A DNA stretch of 64,000 bases from a gamma proteobacterium HTCC2207. GTDB lineage: Bacteria > Pseudomonadota > Gammaproteobacteria > Pseudomonadales > Porticoccaceae. The stretch covers positions 166,710 to 230,709 of the forward strand of contig CH672397.1 of assembly GCA_000153445.1 (NCBI GenBank), written 5' to 3'. This document shows positions 17,411-27,743 of this stretch, piece after piece. A program made the translations under genes and the position numbers. Under the pieces are notes generated by a model, which saw nothing but the letters and a program-made list of their open reading frames with translations, ran no database searches and was not told where the DNA came from. Position 1 is the first letter of the stretch, and each line of letters opens with the position of its first letter.

Positions 17411-17767
17411 TTAAGCTAGGGCAGCTTTGGCTAGATTAACTACTGCACCAAATGCTGCTTTGTCGTGTACTGCCAAGTCGGCGAGTACGCGACGGTCGAG
17501 AGCAATACCTGCTTTGCTCAGACCATTGATCAGTCTGCTATACGCCAATCCTTCAACACGAGACTGGGCGTTAATACGAGCAATCCAAAGTCTGCGGAAC
17601 GTACGCTTCTTAGCGCGACGGTCACGGTAGGCATATTGACCTGCTTTGGTAACAGCCTGAACGGCTACACGATAAACTCGGCTACGAGCTCCGTAATATC
17701 CTTTGGCTTGCTTTAAAATCTTCTTGTGTCTGCGACCTGCTTCAACACCGCGTTTTACTCTAGGCAT
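17411..17767 (-). CDS. rplT: 50S ribosomal protein L20
   Basis: 118 residues, exact family size. [29 protein letters not shown] and [13 protein letters not shown] are characteristic. L20 is needed early in 50S assembly and in enteric bacteria represses rpmI-rplT translation by binding its leader mRNA. A strong GGAGGA Shine-Dalgarno precedes the ATG. It lies 26 nt after rpmI. Confidence 0.98.
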   Translation of the reverse strand: MPRVKRGVEAGRRHKKILKQAKGYYGARSRVYRVAVQAVTKAGQYAYRDRRAKKRTFRRLWIARINAQSRVEGLAYSRLINGLSKAGIALDRRVLADLAVHDKAAFGAVVNLAKAALA

Positions 17768-17793
17768 AGCTTTTTCCTCCCAAAATTAGTTAA

Positions 17794-17988
17794 TTAGACG
17801 TTACGCAGCATGCGATCGACGCGTGGTTTATCAGCAGCATTCAGAATGCTGGTGCCACGGAGTTGACGCTTACGCTTCGTTGTCATTTTGGTGAGGATGT
17901 GGCTCTTATGCTGGTGTTTGTGCTTATAACCAGAAGCCGTTTTTTTGAAGCGTTTTGCCGCTCCACTGTGTGTCTTACCTTTTGGCAT
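17794..17988 (-). CDS. rpmI: 50S ribosomal protein L35
   Basis: 64 residues, highly basic. [34 protein letters not shown] is the family signature. It lies between infC and rplT as in nearly all bacteria, about 90 nt after infC, which leaves room for the L20-responsive leader structure known in enteric bacteria. That structure was not modelled here. Confidence 0.97.
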   Translation of the reverse strand: MPKGKTHSGAAKRFKKTASGYKHKHQHKSHILTKMTTKRKRQLRGTSILNAADKPRVDRMLRNV

Positions 17989-18078
17989 TGCTGTTCTCCA
18001 AATTGAGAGTTAATTTTATCAAGAAGAGACGCCCGGACAGCCTGCCAAAAAATGTGGCTGAACGCGGGTCGCGTTAAA

Positions 18079-18606
18079 TTACTTCTTCTTGCTACGTGGT
18101 GACAGAACCATGATCATTTGACGACCTTCCATTTTTGGAAACTGTTCCACTTGTGCCAACTCAGCGAGATCCGCTTCAATGCGTTTCATCATATCCATGC
18201 CGAGCTGCTGGTGAGCCATTTCACGACCGCGAAAACGCAGCGAGATCTTAGCTTTATCACCGTTTTCCAAGAAGCGAACTAGGTTGCGCAACTTGATGTC
18301 GTAATCGCCCTGATCGGTACCAGGACGAAACTTCATTTCTTTTACCTGTGTCTGCTTCTGCTTTTTCTTCTGCAGAGCAACTTTCTTCTTAATATCAAAG
18401 ACATGTTTGCCGTAATCCATGATTTTACACACAGGTGGCTCTGCATCTGGGGAAATCTCAACCAGATCGAGAGTCTCTTTCTGTGCAGCTTCAAGGGCAG
18501 TGGCAAGGTCAACTACGCCAACCTGACTACCATCTGATGCAACCAATCGAACTTCGGGGGACGTGATACTGTCATTAAGACGTGCCCGCTTGCTGTCTTT
18601 TTTAAT
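18079..18606 (-). CDS. infC: Translation initiation factor IF-3, ATT start codon
   Basis: 175 residues. A simple ATG/GTG/TTG search gives a 155-residue protein from TTG at 18546, but IF-3 similarity continues upstream ([20 protein letters not shown]) to an ATT at 18604-18606, preceded by GGAG that overlaps the thrS stop. Rare AUU initiation underlies IF-3 autoregulation in Escherichia coli, because IF-3 itself rejects non-standard starts. The N-domain, lysine-rich linker ([18 protein letters not shown]) and C-domain [12 protein letters not shown] are intact. The gap to thrS is only 5 nt. Confidence 0.93.
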   Translation of the reverse strand: MKKDSKRARLNDSITSPEVRLVASDGSQVGVVDLATALEAAQKETLDLVEISPDAEPPVCKIMDYGKHVFDIKKKVALQKKKQKQTQVKEMKFRPGTDQGDYDIKLRNLVRFLENGDKAKISLRFRGREMAHQQLGMDMMKRIEADLAELAQVEQFPKMEGRQMIMVLSPRSKKK

Positions 18607-18611
18607 AAGCT

Positions 18612-20540
18612 TTACTCCGTTTCAACACAAGTACGCCCGCGTCGCTCCGTCTCGGTGGTACACATGGCTTCAACCTGTTCCAGCGGCAAGCTGCCAAGGT
18701 CTTTTCCATCTCGAGTTCGGACCGCCACAGTGCGCGATTCTTTTTCATTATCACCAACAACGAGAATAAAGGGGACTCGCTGCATTGAATGACCGCGGAT
18801 TTTAAAGCCGATCTTCTCGTTTCTCAAGTCACAATTCACTCTAAAGCCTTTATTTTGCAGTGATTTAGCAACTTCTTGGGCATATTCGGCCTGTGCGTCA
18901 GTAATATTGGCCACAACAGCCTGTTCTGGGGCTAACCAAAACGGAAACGCACCTTCGTACTGTTCGATCAAAATTCCGATAAATCGCTCAAATGAACCGA
19001 GAATTGCGCGGTGCAACATTACCGGAACCTTGCGCGCGCCATCTTCGGCAACATACTGTGCATCGAGGCGACCAGGCATGGAAAAGTCCACCTGAATGGT
19101 GCCCAACTGCCAGACACGACCAATACAGTCTTTTAAGGAGAATTCAATCTTGGGGCCGTAAAAGGCACCCTCTCCCGGCAATTCCTGCCAAGGCAAACTT
19201 TTGGCATCCAGTGCCTGGCCCAAGGCCTCTTCAGCACGATCCCAATCTTCATCGGAACCTACACGCTCCGGAGGGCGAGTCGATAGACGATAGATAATTT
19301 CATCAAAGCCAAAGTCTGCATAGACCTCATGGAGAAAATCAATAAACTGAGATACTTCCGGCTGAATCTGCTCTTCAGTACAGAAGATATGGGCATCGTC
19401 CTGGGTAAAGGAACGCACACGCATAATGCCGTGCAGAGACCCTGAGGGCTCATTGCGGTGACAAGAACCAAACTCAGCCAGTCTCAAGGGCAAGTCTCTG
19501 TAGCTTTTTAAGCCCTGATTAAACACCTGCACGTGACAGGGGCAGTTCATTGGCTTAACAGCATAATTGCGATCGTCGGTCTGCAGGCTAAACATATCGT
19601 CGCCAAACTTATCCGCGTGGCCCGACTTCTCCCACAGACTCATATCAACAATCTGTGGTGTCTTAATTTCTTGGTAGCCCTGCTCGCGCTGTTTGTTGCG
19701 CATATACTCTTCAATCGCGCTATAAACACTCCAGCCCTTGGGGTGCCAAAAGATCGAACCCGGCGCCTCTTCCTGCATATGGTAGAGGTCGAGTTTTTTG
19801 TTAATCTTACGGTGATCACGCTTCTCAGCTTCAGCCAGACGATTGATATAAGCTTTGAGCTCTTTCTTGTTGGTCCAAGCGGTACCATAGATACGCTGCA
19901 ACATTTCATTATTGCTGTCACCACGCCAATACGCTCCGGCAACTTTAGTCAGCTTAAACGCCGGCAATTTAGCTGTAGACGGAACATGAGGCCCGCGACA
20001 AAGGTCGATAAAATCACCCTGGCGATAGAGACCAATTGGCTCACCCGCTGGAATGCTGGCAATAATCTCAGCTTTATATTCCTCACCTATACTTTTAAAG
20101 AATTCCACCGCCTCATCGCGGTCCCATTCTTCCCGGGCAATACCGTGGTCGGCTTTAACCAGCTCGGTCATGCGCGCTTCAATAGCCTCTAGGTCTTCTG
20201 GCGTAAAGGCGCGCTCAAAGGCAAAGTCATAATAGAAGCCGTCTTCAATTACCGGGCCAATGGTCACCTGAGCTGCAGGAAACAGTTGCTTGACGGCCAT
20301 AGCCAGCAAGTGAGCTGATGAGTGACGGATAATATCCAGTGCCTCATCCGAACGATCGGTGACAATCGCCAGCGTCGAGTCTTCCTGCATAATATATGAG
20401 GCATCCACAACCTGGCCATTAACCACCCCGGCGAGCGTGGCCTTGGCCAGACCAGCACCGATATCCGCAGCCACATCGGCTACAGAAACTGGGTTGTCGA
20501 AAACACGTTGGGATCCGTCAGGGAGGGTAATTGCGGGCAT
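18612..20540 (-). CDS. thrS: Threonyl-tRNA synthetase
   Basis: 642 residues, normal length. Order: TGS domain (residues ~1-62), editing domain with HSSAH (about residue 73), class II core with motif 2 [28 protein letters not shown], zinc-site PMNCPCH, motif 3 [19 protein letters not shown], and the anticodon-binding domain ([18 protein letters not shown]). It charges threonine and clears mischarged serine. First gene of the operon; a promoter is proposed about 60-90 nt upstream. Any mRNA operator mimicking tRNA-Thr was not resolved. Confidence 0.97.
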   Translation of the reverse strand: MPAITLPDGSQRVFDNPVSVADVAADIGAGLAKATLAGVVNGQVVDASYIMQEDSTLAIVTDRSDEALDIIRHSSAHLLAMAVKQLFPAAQVTIGPVIEDGFYYDFAFERAFTPEDLEAIEARMTELVKADHGIAREEWDRDEAVEFFKSIGEEYKAEIIASIPAGEPIGLYRQGDFIDLCRGPHVPSTAKLPAFKLTKVAGAYWRGDSNNEMLQRIYGTAWTNKKELKAYINRLAEAEKRDHRKINKKLDLYHMQEEAPGSIFWHPKGWSVYSAIEEYMRNKQREQGYQEIKTPQIVDMSLWEKSGHADKFGDDMFSLQTDDRNYAVKPMNCPCHVQVFNQGLKSYRDLPLRLAEFGSCHRNEPSGSLHGIMRVRSFTQDDAHIFCTEEQIQPEVSQFIDFLHEVYADFGFDEIIYRLSTRPPERVGSDEDWDRAEEALGQALDAKSLPWQELPGEGAFYGPKIEFSLKDCIGRVWQLGTIQVDFSMPGRLDAQYVAEDGARKVPVMLHRAILGSFERFIGILIEQYEGAFPFWLAPEQAVVANITDAQAEYAQEVAKSLQNKGFRVNCDLRNEKIGFKIRGHSMQRVPFILVVGDNEKESRTVAVRTRDGKDLGSLPLEQVEAMCTTETERRGRTCVETE

Positions 20541-20604
20541 TGTCTTTTCCTTTCCAGTGGTGACCTATACCAAAGGCCACGTGGGGTTAAATTATTAAGC
20601 GAGC

Positions 20605-20632
20605 ATTCTACCCTGAACAACCCTATTTACAA
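20605..20632 (-). promoter_or_regulatory. Probable sigma-70 promoter of the thrS operon
   Basis: On the minus strand TTGTAA (20627-20632), 16-bp spacer, TAGAAT (20605-20610). The -10 matches five of six consensus bases, the -35 four. A start near 20598 gives a leader of about 58 nt before thrS. Confidence 0.5.
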
Positions 20633-20707
20633 GGCTATTAACAAGACTGTTTAGCCTGCGCTTCAGTCGGTACAATGCCTCAAGCCGAAACCGAGAGAAC
20701 CTAACCT

Positions 20708-21157
20708 TTGAAAATTTATGTCGACGCCGATGCCTGCCCAACAGTGATAAAAGACATTCTCTACAGAGTCTCTCAGCGCACCGGTATTGAACTGATATTG
20801 GTTGCCAACCAAGCTCTGACTACACCAAGGATTCCGACTGTGCGAAGCATTCAGGTGAGTTCTGGATTTGATGTCGCAGATGATCGAATTGTTGAATTGG
20901 TGGAAGCCGATGATTTGGTGATTACCGCGGATATACCTTTGGCGGCTGAGGTGATTGATAAGGGTGGCAAGGCATTGAATCCTCGCGGTGAGCTGTATAC
21001 CAAGGCAAATATTAAAGCGCGTCTAAATATGCGCGATTTTATGGACAGTATGCGCAGCAGTGGTGTGCAGGTGGGTGGTGGGCCGCCGCCATTGAGCCAG
21101 AGGGATCGGATGGAGTTTGCTAATGCGCTGGATTCTTATGTGGCGCGGTTTAAGTAA
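20708..21157 (+). CDS. yaiI: YaiI/YqxD (DUF188) family protein
   Basis: 149 residues. [67 protein letters not shown] and [13 protein letters not shown] are the family hallmarks. The acidic DADAC start and ADIPL segment suggest a PIN-like nuclease fold, but no function is established. The start is TTG at 20708, because homology begins with this residue. It diverges from thrS. Confidence 0.9.
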   Translation: MKIYVDADACPTVIKDILYRVSQRTGIELILVANQALTTPRIPTVRSIQVSSGFDVADDRIVELVEADDLVITADIPLAAEVIDKGGKALNPRGELYTKANIKARLNMRDFMDSMRSSGVQVGGGPPPLSQRDRMEFANALDSYVARFK

Positions 21158-21196
21158 TCAGCGGGTGGCAATAGTTAGGACTCAGAATGCTGCATT

Positions 21197-21271
21197 GGAT
21201 CCCTCGGCTGCGCTCAGAATGACAGCCATCGATACCGGACTGAGAGAGCAAAGCGAACCGAAGGATCTCTC
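21197..21271. repeat. R1 dispersed repeat pair
   Basis: GGATCCCTCGGCTGCGCTCA with GAATGACAG, then a second copy GAGAGAGCAAAGCGAACC...AAGGATCTC in the other orientation. Located between convergent yaiI and the glutaredoxin gene. Confidence 0.7.
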
Positions 21272-21300
21272 CCAGTAAACCGCCTAGCATGACACCACTC

Positions 21301-21555
21301 TCAACTAGCCCCATCCAACAACCGCCCAATCTGCGCCGCAGTAAAAGGCCAGCCCTTCTCCTCACCATTGGCCAACGCCACAACCGGAATACGAATAGCG
21401 TATTTTTCCTGCAGTTCAACATTCGATTGAATAGTAATTTCAATCAGGCGCAGCCCTCTCTCAGTCATCAAAGGATAAAGTACTGCTTTGGCCTGCTCGC
21501 AGAGATGGCAGTTGGGCCCGGTGTAAAGCTTAACCTCAGACTCTTTAAACGACAT
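21301..21555 (-). CDS. Glutaredoxin-like (DUF836) protein
   Basis: 84-residue thioredoxin-fold protein. The active-site C-x-x-C is CHLC in YTGPNCHLCEQAK near residue 16, and the cis-proline loop is RIPVVAL. Proteins of this small family are presumed disulfide oxidoreductases; the partner is unknown. ATG at 21555 is used rather than the TTG one codon earlier. It starts 6 nt after rlmL stops, a conserved pairing that suggests one transcript. Confidence 0.85.
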   Translation of the reverse strand: MSFKESEVKLYTGPNCHLCEQAKAVLYPLMTERGLRLIEITIQSNVELQEKYAIRIPVVALANGEEKGWPFTAAQIGRLLDGAS

Positions 21556-21560
21556 CAAGA

Positions 21561-23732
21561 TTAACCAAAAGTACTACGTCGAGTAATACGCCAAACATTA
21601 TGAATACGTGGGTTTCTCTCAAAATCCATATCCAATGTCTGCGGGGTAATGTTCTCCGCATTAAACTGCCTGGCAACCAACTCATCCATTTTGAACTTGC
21701 GGAAATTATTGGAGAAGATCAACACACCATCCGGCGCCAGTTTGGCCATTGAATTACGAATTAAATCGCCATGATCCCGTTGCACATCGAGAATAGAATC
21801 CATCTTTTTCGAGTTAGAAAAGGTTGGCGGATCGAGAAAGATAACGTCGAACTGCTCACCATCAGTCTCTAACCACTTTAGGCAATCGGCACGCAGAAGA
21901 TGATGATTTTTGGCACTGATATTATTCAGATCATAATTGCGCTGAGCCCAATCCAAATAGGTATTGGACATGTCGATACTCAGGGTGCGTTTAGCGCCAC
22001 CCAGTGCAGCCTGCACAGATACCGCTGCGGTGTAGCAAAATAGGTTAAGCAGACTTTTGCCCTTGGCTAATTCACTTACCATACGCCGAACTGGACGGTG
22101 GTCCAAAAACAGGCCTGTATCCAAATAGTCTGACAGGTTGGCTTCAAATTGAGCATTCCCCTCAAAGACAGTGATGGTATCGCTGGGGCCTTCATTAAAA
22201 CGTTCATACTGACTATCGCCCTTTTGACGACGGCGCTCTTTATAATGAATATGGCCGCGGGCATCCTTGGCAAACTCTTTAACCGCTTGCTTAACCTCAG
22301 CAAAGCGCTCTCTGGCGACTTTGTCATCAATGGTATTGGGCGGCAGGTATTCTTGAACATGCACCGAGTCTTCGTAGATATCGACGGCCACAGAGTATTC
22401 AGGAATATCCGCATCATAGACACGGTAGCAACTGACACCGGTTTTGTTTAACCAGCCATTTAATTTGCGCTGATTTTTCACCAACCGGTTGAATACCATC
22501 TTGGCGCCTTCTGTGAGCTCCTGAGCCGGTGCAGGCTTATTTAGCCGCTGCTCAATTTTTTCTGAGCGCGAAGTGAGATCCTCAAAAACCAAAAGCTTGC
22601 AGGGGATGGTGCCATTAAACAGCTGGTACTGTTTGGTGGGTGTCAGATCAGTCTCGCGACCCAATTCAACATTGCCGGTAAACACCGCAGCTTTCCAACC
22701 CTGAAAGTTCTTCTGCAATACCGCCCCGAGCTTTTGGTAGACCGGAACCAGGCCATCCAAATCGCCGAGACGCTCGCCGTAGGGAGGGTTAGTGAGCAGC
22801 AAACCATAGTCAGCAGTGGCTTTACCAAACTGATCTATAGGCTTGTGGGCCAGGCGGATATGTTCATCTAGCCCAGCTTTTTCAATATTGAGGGTAGCGA
22901 ATTCCAACACGCGTGGATTGGCATCATAGCCCCGAAAATCCAGGTCTAAGGCTTCGAGCCCGGCACCTTTGCGCTGTTCTGCTTCGTCTAAAATTGACTG
23001 CCAGAGTTCTTGATCATGCTGTTTCCAATCGGTAAAACCATAGCGCTCACGCAATAGACCTGGGGCTATATCCGCCGCCATCATTGCGCCTTCGATAATC
23101 AATGTGGCACTACCGCACATAGGGTCGAGCAGCGCAGCGCCGTTTTTCATCATCTCAGGCCATTTGCAACGCATCAGCAGTGCAGCAGCGAGATTCTCTT
23201 TGATCGGTGCACTGCCCTGCCCACTGCGGTAACCGCGACGATGGAGACTCTCACCAGAGATATCCAGAGAGACGGTGACCTGACCTTTATGCTGACGCAC
23301 CTGAATACGAATATCTGGATTCTTGGTATCCACATTGGGTCGCTCGCCCTCTTCGCGACGGATACGATCAACCACTGCATCTTTAACGCGCTGAGAGCCA
23401 TACATGGTGTTGTCCACCAGGCGCGAGGTGCCAATAAAATCAATGGCAATGGTTTGTTCATGGGAGAAGTGCTCTTCCCAAGGGATATCCAAACACTCTT
23501 GATAGAGTTGATCTTCCTCGTCAAGACTAAAATTGTGCAACGGCATCAACACTCTGTTGGCCAGACGCGACCAGAGACAGGCGCGGTAGGCTAACTCTCT
23601 GGTGCCGACAAAATGCACGGCAGCCACGGTTTCTTTGGTGCTCTCCGCGCCCAGGGCCAGTAACTCTTGGGCGAGCAATTGCTCTAGCCCTTTAGGGCAA
23701 GTGGCTAACCAGGCATGATCAACTGAAGACAC
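21561..23732 (-). CDS. rlmL: Bifunctional 23S rRNA methyltransferase RlmKL
   Basis: 723 residues, the size of the fused enzyme. The N-terminal half has a THUMP domain (residues ~60-160) and the RlmL N2-guanine methyltransferase with GSATLIIEGA and the NPPYGERLGD motif; it modifies G2445. The C-terminal half is RlmK (m7G2069), with LLNLFCYTAAVSV for SAM binding and FLDPPTFSNSKK as its catalytic motif. Both catalytic motifs are intact. It diverges from rmf, with a 226-nt shared upstream region. Confidence 0.95.
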   Translation of the reverse strand: MSSVDHAWLATCPKGLEQLLAQELLALGAESTKETVAAVHFVGTRELAYRACLWSRLANRVLMPLHNFSLDEEDQLYQECLDIPWEEHFSHEQTIAIDFIGTSRLVDNTMYGSQRVKDAVVDRIRREEGERPNVDTKNPDIRIQVRQHKGQVTVSLDISGESLHRRGYRSGQGSAPIKENLAAALLMRCKWPEMMKNGAALLDPMCGSATLIIEGAMMAADIAPGLLRERYGFTDWKQHDQELWQSILDEAEQRKGAGLEALDLDFRGYDANPRVLEFATLNIEKAGLDEHIRLAHKPIDQFGKATADYGLLLTNPPYGERLGDLDGLVPVYQKLGAVLQKNFQGWKAAVFTGNVELGRETDLTPTKQYQLFNGTIPCKLLVFEDLTSRSEKIEQRLNKPAPAQELTEGAKMVFNRLVKNQRKLNGWLNKTGVSCYRVYDADIPEYSVAVDIYEDSVHVQEYLPPNTIDDKVARERFAEVKQAVKEFAKDARGHIHYKERRRQKGDSQYERFNEGPSDTITVFEGNAQFEANLSDYLDTGLFLDHRPVRRMVSELAKGKSLLNLFCYTAAVSVQAALGGAKRTLSIDMSNTYLDWAQRNYDLNNISAKNHHLLRADCLKWLETDGEQFDVIFLDPPTFSNSKKMDSILDVQRDHGDLIRNSMAKLAPDGVLIFSNNFRKFKMDELVARQFNAENITPQTLDMDFERNPRIHNVWRITRRSTFG

Positions 23733-23958
23733 AAATAGGATCCTTTTTAACGCTTTTTATTACTTTCAGGATTAAAACGCCGCCGTCATAGACTAACAAA
23801 ATCTTCGACAGCGTCGATAGAATTTGATGAACTGGTGTCAGCGTTTCGAAAGGCGCTCATTCTATCGCTCTTTGTACAATTTTGTTTGATAAAAACTGCT
23901 CTCGGCACGTTTTTCAAGCTGAGTGTCAGTTTCCTAGATAAACCATTAGGAGATATAA

Positions 23959-24165
23959 GTGAAAAAACATAAAAGAGATTTGGAACACCGTTCATTTGTA
24001 AAAGGCTATCAGGCGGCAGTTCAGGGCCGCACCCTCGCAGCACTCCCCTATCAAGAAAAATCAATAATGGCCTACCATTGGTCCAGAGGTTGGCGCGAAG
24101 GCAAAGAAGATTATTGGAATGGGTACAAACAGCACTCATTTCAACAAAAAGCGGCAAGTTTGTAA
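23959..24165 (+). CDS. rmf: Ribosome modulation factor (RMF)
   Basis: 68 residues, basic. MKKHKRDLEHRSFVKGYQAA, CPYQ-like LPYQEK and WSRGWREGKEDYWNGY align with RMF, which pairs 70S ribosomes into inactive 100S dimers in stationary phase. The GTG start follows AGGAG at good spacing. The C-terminus is about 12 residues longer than the enteric protein. A strong terminator follows at 24284, so it is a single-gene unit. The minus-strand frame 23786-24232 is its shadow. Confidence 0.93.
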   Translation: MKKHKRDLEHRSFVKGYQAAVQGRTLAALPYQEKSIMAYHWSRGWREGKEDYWNGYKQHSFQQKAASL

Positions 24166-24283
24166 GCAAACTAAAGCCCAAGACCAACTTAACAGGCACC
24201 AAGCAATAAGTAGACGTATCTAACGAAGACAAAACTTAAACAGGAATTTATCCTGTTTCAGGCTCAAAGTAAGGGCCAACCAG

Positions 24284-24319
24284 TGGCCGCAACTCGATAA
24301 CAGTTGTGGCCATTTTTTT
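24284..24319 (+). terminator. Rho-independent terminator after rmf
   Basis: 11-bp stem TGGCCGCAACT/AGTTGTGGCCA (one G-T pair), 7-nt loop, then seven T. A shorter hairpin AAACAGGA/TCCTGTTT lies just before it near 24238-24258. Confidence 0.9.
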
Positions 24320-24351
24320 GTCTTTGATTTGGGGGGTGGTGCCACAACTAG

Positions 24352-24461
24352 GAGATCCTTCGACTGCGCTCAGGATGACAGGCTGGGGAGCTGTCTCAGG
24401 ATGAAGGACTGGGGAGCTGCCTCAGGAAGACGGACTGAGGAACTGGCTCGGGATGATGGCC
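24352..24461. repeat. R1 half with derived 26-bp tandem array
   Basis: R1 half GAGATCCTTCGACTGCGCTC-AGGATGACA (24352-24380). From 24372 its end is repeated with a 26-bp period (24372, 24398, 24424, partial at 24450), each unit beginning AGGATGA or a variant and followed by CTGGGGAGCTG. Confidence 0.75.
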
Positions 24462-24467
24462 TAGAGA

Positions 24468-25844
24468 TCAAATAACCCTTTTCGGATTCAAAATTCCTTT
24501 CGGGTCCATGGCCATCTTTAACGTTTTCATCAGCGCAATCTCACTGGGCGTTCTCGACAGCGCTAAAAAGTCACGCTTTAAAACCCCGATGCCGTGTTCC
24601 GCAGTGATAGCGCCGGCGTACTCACTAATCATCAGCATAATGTCTTCATTGATCCTAGCCTTGTCTTCATCGCGCCCAGTGTAGGCACAGACATGCAAAT
24701 TATTATCGCCAATATGACCAAATAGCAGCACGCCAATATTGTTATATTTGGCCTTTAAACGCTGATCCAAATCGTCGGCAAAAGGCCCAATCTGCTCAAG
24801 CGGCAAACTCACATCTTGATTCGAAACTGGCCCCAAAACCTGAAAAAGCTCACCGATACCATCGCGTATCTGCCAAAATTTATCCGCATCCTGATGGGAT
24901 TGGGCAATCAAGGCATCGTCGATCAAACCTGACTCAAGCTGCTCAAATAACGCCGATTCAAAACGCTCAGCACCCAACGTTTGATTATTATCTTTGTACT
25001 CAAGCAAAAGGTAATAGGTGTGGTTTTCTTGAAAAGGACTGGTCAAGCTGGGCAGCACTTCAAGCACTTTGTTGTAGTAGCTGTCCCACATCAATTCAAA
25101 GCCAGTTAGCCCAGAACCGAGACTGCGCTTAAGCTCGACCAATAATTTTGTCACCGACTCATAACTGTTTAAAGCGCAGAGTGCGGTATGGGAGCTGCGA
25201 GACTTTGGCTGCAGCTGCAAAACCACTCGGGTAACAATACCCAGAGTGCCCTCTGAACCAATAAATAGATGTTTAAGATCATAACCGGAGTTGTTTTTAA
25301 CCATTTTATTTATGGCATTGATCACCGTGCCATCGGCCAGCACAGCCTCCAGACCCAGCACCATTGAACGGGTCATACCGTAGCGAATCACTTCAGTGCC
25401 GCCAGCATTGGTCGCTAGATTGCCGCCTATATTACAGCTGCCCCGTGCGCCTAAATCCAGGGGTAAAAACAACTCTCGATCCTCAGCGGCATCCTGCAAT
25501 ACTTGCAGCGGAGTGCCTGCCAATGCGGTAACCGTCATGGCAGTGGCATCCAGCTCTTCAATGCCATTCATGCGCTCGAGGGAAATTGCGATTTCACCAG
25601 ATTGGGGAGTTGCGCCGCCGGCCAGACCGGTCAGACCACCCTGAATCACTACAGGCTGATCATGCTGGTGGCAGAGCGCCATAATCTCGGAGAGTTGCTG
25701 AGTTGTTTTTGGCTTTAGCAGAGCCAGTGGCTGACAGGGATCTGCACCACTCCAATCGGCGTGATATTTTTCACTGATATCGGCGCCGGTCAGCACAGTA
25801 GACGGGTCGAGCAGCTCGACCAGGGAAGCAATTAGGTTATTCAT
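24468..25844 (-). CDS. GlcD-type FAD-linked oxidase (D-2-hydroxyacid dehydrogenase family)
   Basis: 458 residues. The N-terminal FAD-binding type 4 (PCMH) domain has PVVIQGGLTGLAGGATP and GGNLATNAGGTEVIRYG; the C-terminal FAD-oxidase domain has LFGHIGDNNLHVCAY and ITAEHGIGVLKR with the metal- and substrate-binding histidines. This architecture fits D-2-hydroxyglutarate, D-lactate or glycolate dehydrogenases; the length and FGHIGDNNLH favour the D-2-hydroxyglutarate/D-lactate group. No GlcE/GlcF partner genes are near, so it probably works alone. The dioxygenase gene upstream lies 72 nt away on the same strand. Confidence 0.85.
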   Translation of the reverse strand: MNNLIASLVELLDPSTVLTGADISEKYHADWSGADPCQPLALLKPKTTQQLSEIMALCHQHDQPVVIQGGLTGLAGGATPQSGEIAISLERMNGIEELDATAMTVTALAGTPLQVLQDAAEDRELFLPLDLGARGSCNIGGNLATNAGGTEVIRYGMTRSMVLGLEAVLADGTVINAINKMVKNNSGYDLKHLFIGSEGTLGIVTRVVLQLQPKSRSSHTALCALNSYESVTKLLVELKRSLGSGLTGFELMWDSYYNKVLEVLPSLTSPFQENHTYYLLLEYKDNNQTLGAERFESALFEQLESGLIDDALIAQSHQDADKFWQIRDGIGELFQVLGPVSNQDVSLPLEQIGPFADDLDQRLKAKYNNIGVLLFGHIGDNNLHVCAYTGRDEDKARINEDIMLMISEYAGAITAEHGIGVLKRDFLALSRTPSEIALMKTLKMAMDPKGILNPKRVI

Positions 25845-25916
25845 TTAGACTTTGCTGCCAGGTTATAAATGATAGAGCATGATAACCGACAATCTTCGCC
25901 AGCTACTAACTACGAC

Positions 25917-26987
25917 CTACCACTTATCCTCAAGAGTCTGCACACGATCAAAAGACTCACCGATCAGCACACCCAACTCACGCTGCTCACCCTCTTCAAG
26001 ATGAACCGCAGGACGGCCATGAGCAAAGCGGTAATTACAGATCAGGGCAATATCACCGACCTTCCAATTGATTGGAATGCCGTAGTTATCGTAGATATCG
26101 AGAAACAGCTGCTTTTCTTCAGATGACATCTCGCTGCCGTCACCAAACGTTAGTTTTAGCGGACGCTCTTCTGGCGGCAAGTGCTGCACCAAAGGCCAGC
26201 TATCAAACCAGGCGTCATCATCAGCCAAGCTGCTATACAGAAGGTTGCGGTCAAGATGCGGGAAATACTCAAACGCTGAAATGTAGTAGCGAGTCATTAA
26301 TTTACGATCGGGTCCCCACTCAGCCTCAAGGCCTCGACGACGGGCTTCGGCAATCGCTTCATCCTGATCGTCAGTCAACATGGACTGCTGCCAGTGGTTG
26401 TAGACACCTACATCAAGGCGACCCTCAAAGGCATCGCGATCGGTAAGGTCACGGTGGTAGCAAAGACCTAACGCTTTTAGCTTCTGCCCAAAAGCTGTAG
26501 CCATCAAAGCATCAGTAGCCTGGCAATTATCCGAGACAAAAGTAGCACCGCCGACCTTAGGCATCTTATGGGCCATAAAACTGACCATTTTGGTACTGGA
26601 ACCGATATAAGCCATCTCATGATGGTAATGCAGCGATGCAGCCAGGGGCGCACCCACTTCGTAGACATTCTTTTCAATGATCTTACGCGGGTTGGCACCA
26701 CCCTCGTATTTGCGCTCGTTTTTTAGCACCTGAGTTGCAACCAAACGCATGGCTTGCAAATCATCTAAACCGCTATTGATAACATGAACCAAACCAACTT
26801 TATCGAACGTGCTTTGCATACGCTCGGCAAGTTCGGGGCTGGCAACCAAAGGGCCGCCATCGACGCGAAACTCATTGCCGTCGACAACAAATAGCTCTGG
26901 AGAAATTGCCGGCGTACCAGTCCACCATTTGGGCTCAAGACGGCCCTTTAGCGGTGCAAACTCTTCGGCGAAGTTAGGGTTCAACAT
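25917..26987 (-). CDS. TauD/TfdA-type Fe(II)/2-oxoglutarate dioxygenase
   Basis: 356 residues. The iron-binding H-x-E is HHE (His122 and Glu124) in LHYHHEMAYIGSS. The distal histidine lies in YRFAHGRPAVHL, followed by an arginine for 2-oxoglutarate. This matches the TauD superfamily; the conserved WNVGDIALICNYRFAHGR-like context is typical. The substrate is unknown. Succinate from the reaction and the adjacent hydroxyacid dehydrogenase may hint at a shared hydroxyacid pathway, but that is inference. ATG at 26987 is chosen; a TTG three codons earlier is possible. Confidence 0.85.
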   Translation of the reverse strand: MLNPNFAEEFAPLKGRLEPKWWTGTPAISPELFVVDGNEFRVDGGPLVASPELAERMQSTFDKVGLVHVINSGLDDLQAMRLVATQVLKNERKYEGGANPRKIIEKNVYEVGAPLAASLHYHHEMAYIGSSTKMVSFMAHKMPKVGGATFVSDNCQATDALMATAFGQKLKALGLCYHRDLTDRDAFEGRLDVGVYNHWQQSMLTDDQDEAIAEARRRGLEAEWGPDRKLMTRYYISAFEYFPHLDRNLLYSSLADDDAWFDSWPLVQHLPPEERPLKLTFGDGSEMSSEEKQLFLDIYDNYGIPINWKVGDIALICNYRFAHGRPAVHLEEGEQRELGVLIGESFDRVQTLEDKW

Positions 26988-27337
26988 GGATATCAATTAT
27001 CTCAAAAATTTAAAAAAGCAAGGCAGTTTAGCCGTGAACTTGTGTGTCGACAATCAAAAAGTGAGTCGCTGACTAAACTTATCTAGAGTGGTTTGCTATT
27101 AGCTTAAAACCGAAGCGTTTAGACCGACGGCATTTGTAGTCGATATACGCAGTATATTTCCAGTTGGTTTGCTCCAAAAGGCAATGGTGGCGGCATGTTT
27201 AGACGGTTTGAAAAGGTTAGTTTGGAGTTGAGAGTGGCCCTCTAAAAAGAGTGGTATTGCCGCTGTGGTTTTGGCTTCGCTGCTCAGTGCATCGTGGAAA
27301 AGTACGGCGCAACAAAGAAGTTCACTACAGACTGGTC
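26988..27337. other. Intergenic region without a recognised gene
   Basis: Region upstream of the dioxygenase gene, about 350 bases. It should hold that gene's promoter, but none was recognised with confidence. The plus-strand open frames here are short and unrelated to known families. Confidence 0.4.
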
Positions 27338-27731
27338 GAGATTCTTCGGCTACGCTCAGGACGACAGGCTGTTATGGGCCGGGATCAAAGAGTGCAGCGG
27401 CTCGAAATAACAATTAACCCTGTCATCCAGAGAGAGCATCGCGAATCAAAAGAGCTCTCTCCAACACTGTCGAACTCTCAGCAAAGCCAAGCAGCCCCTT
27501 TTTGATCAATCAAGTCCATGGGACCGATCGCAAAGGGGCTGCATGGCTTTGCCACACTCGACAAAGAGATCCCTCGTCGCTACGCTCTGTCGGAATGACA
27601 GGTTTAAAAAGCTCTATCGGGATGACGGGTTTAAAAGCTCTGTCGGGATGAAGCGTTTAAAAGCTCTGTCGGGATGACGGGTTTAACAAGCTCTATCGGG
27701 ATGACAGGTCTAAAAAGCCCTGTCGGGATAG
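27338..27731. repeat. Repeat block: R1 halves, R3 palindrome and 26-27 bp tandem array
   Basis: R1 halves at 27338-27366, ~27420-27459 and 27566-27600. R3 palindrome: 27481-27507 pairs with 27526-27552 (24 of 27 positions), sharing GATCGCAAAGGG and CTGCATGG with 55766-55905. From 27584 the last part of R1, GCTCTGTCGGGATGAC, is repeated about six times with a TTTAAAA spacer (period 26-27 bp) up to the gdhB stop. Confidence 0.85.
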
Positions 27732-27743
27732 CAGACTTATCCT

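Noticed and set aside
23786..24232. 148-codon minus-strand frame
   Set aside because: It is antisense to rmf, which has clear homology and its own GTG start with AGGAG.
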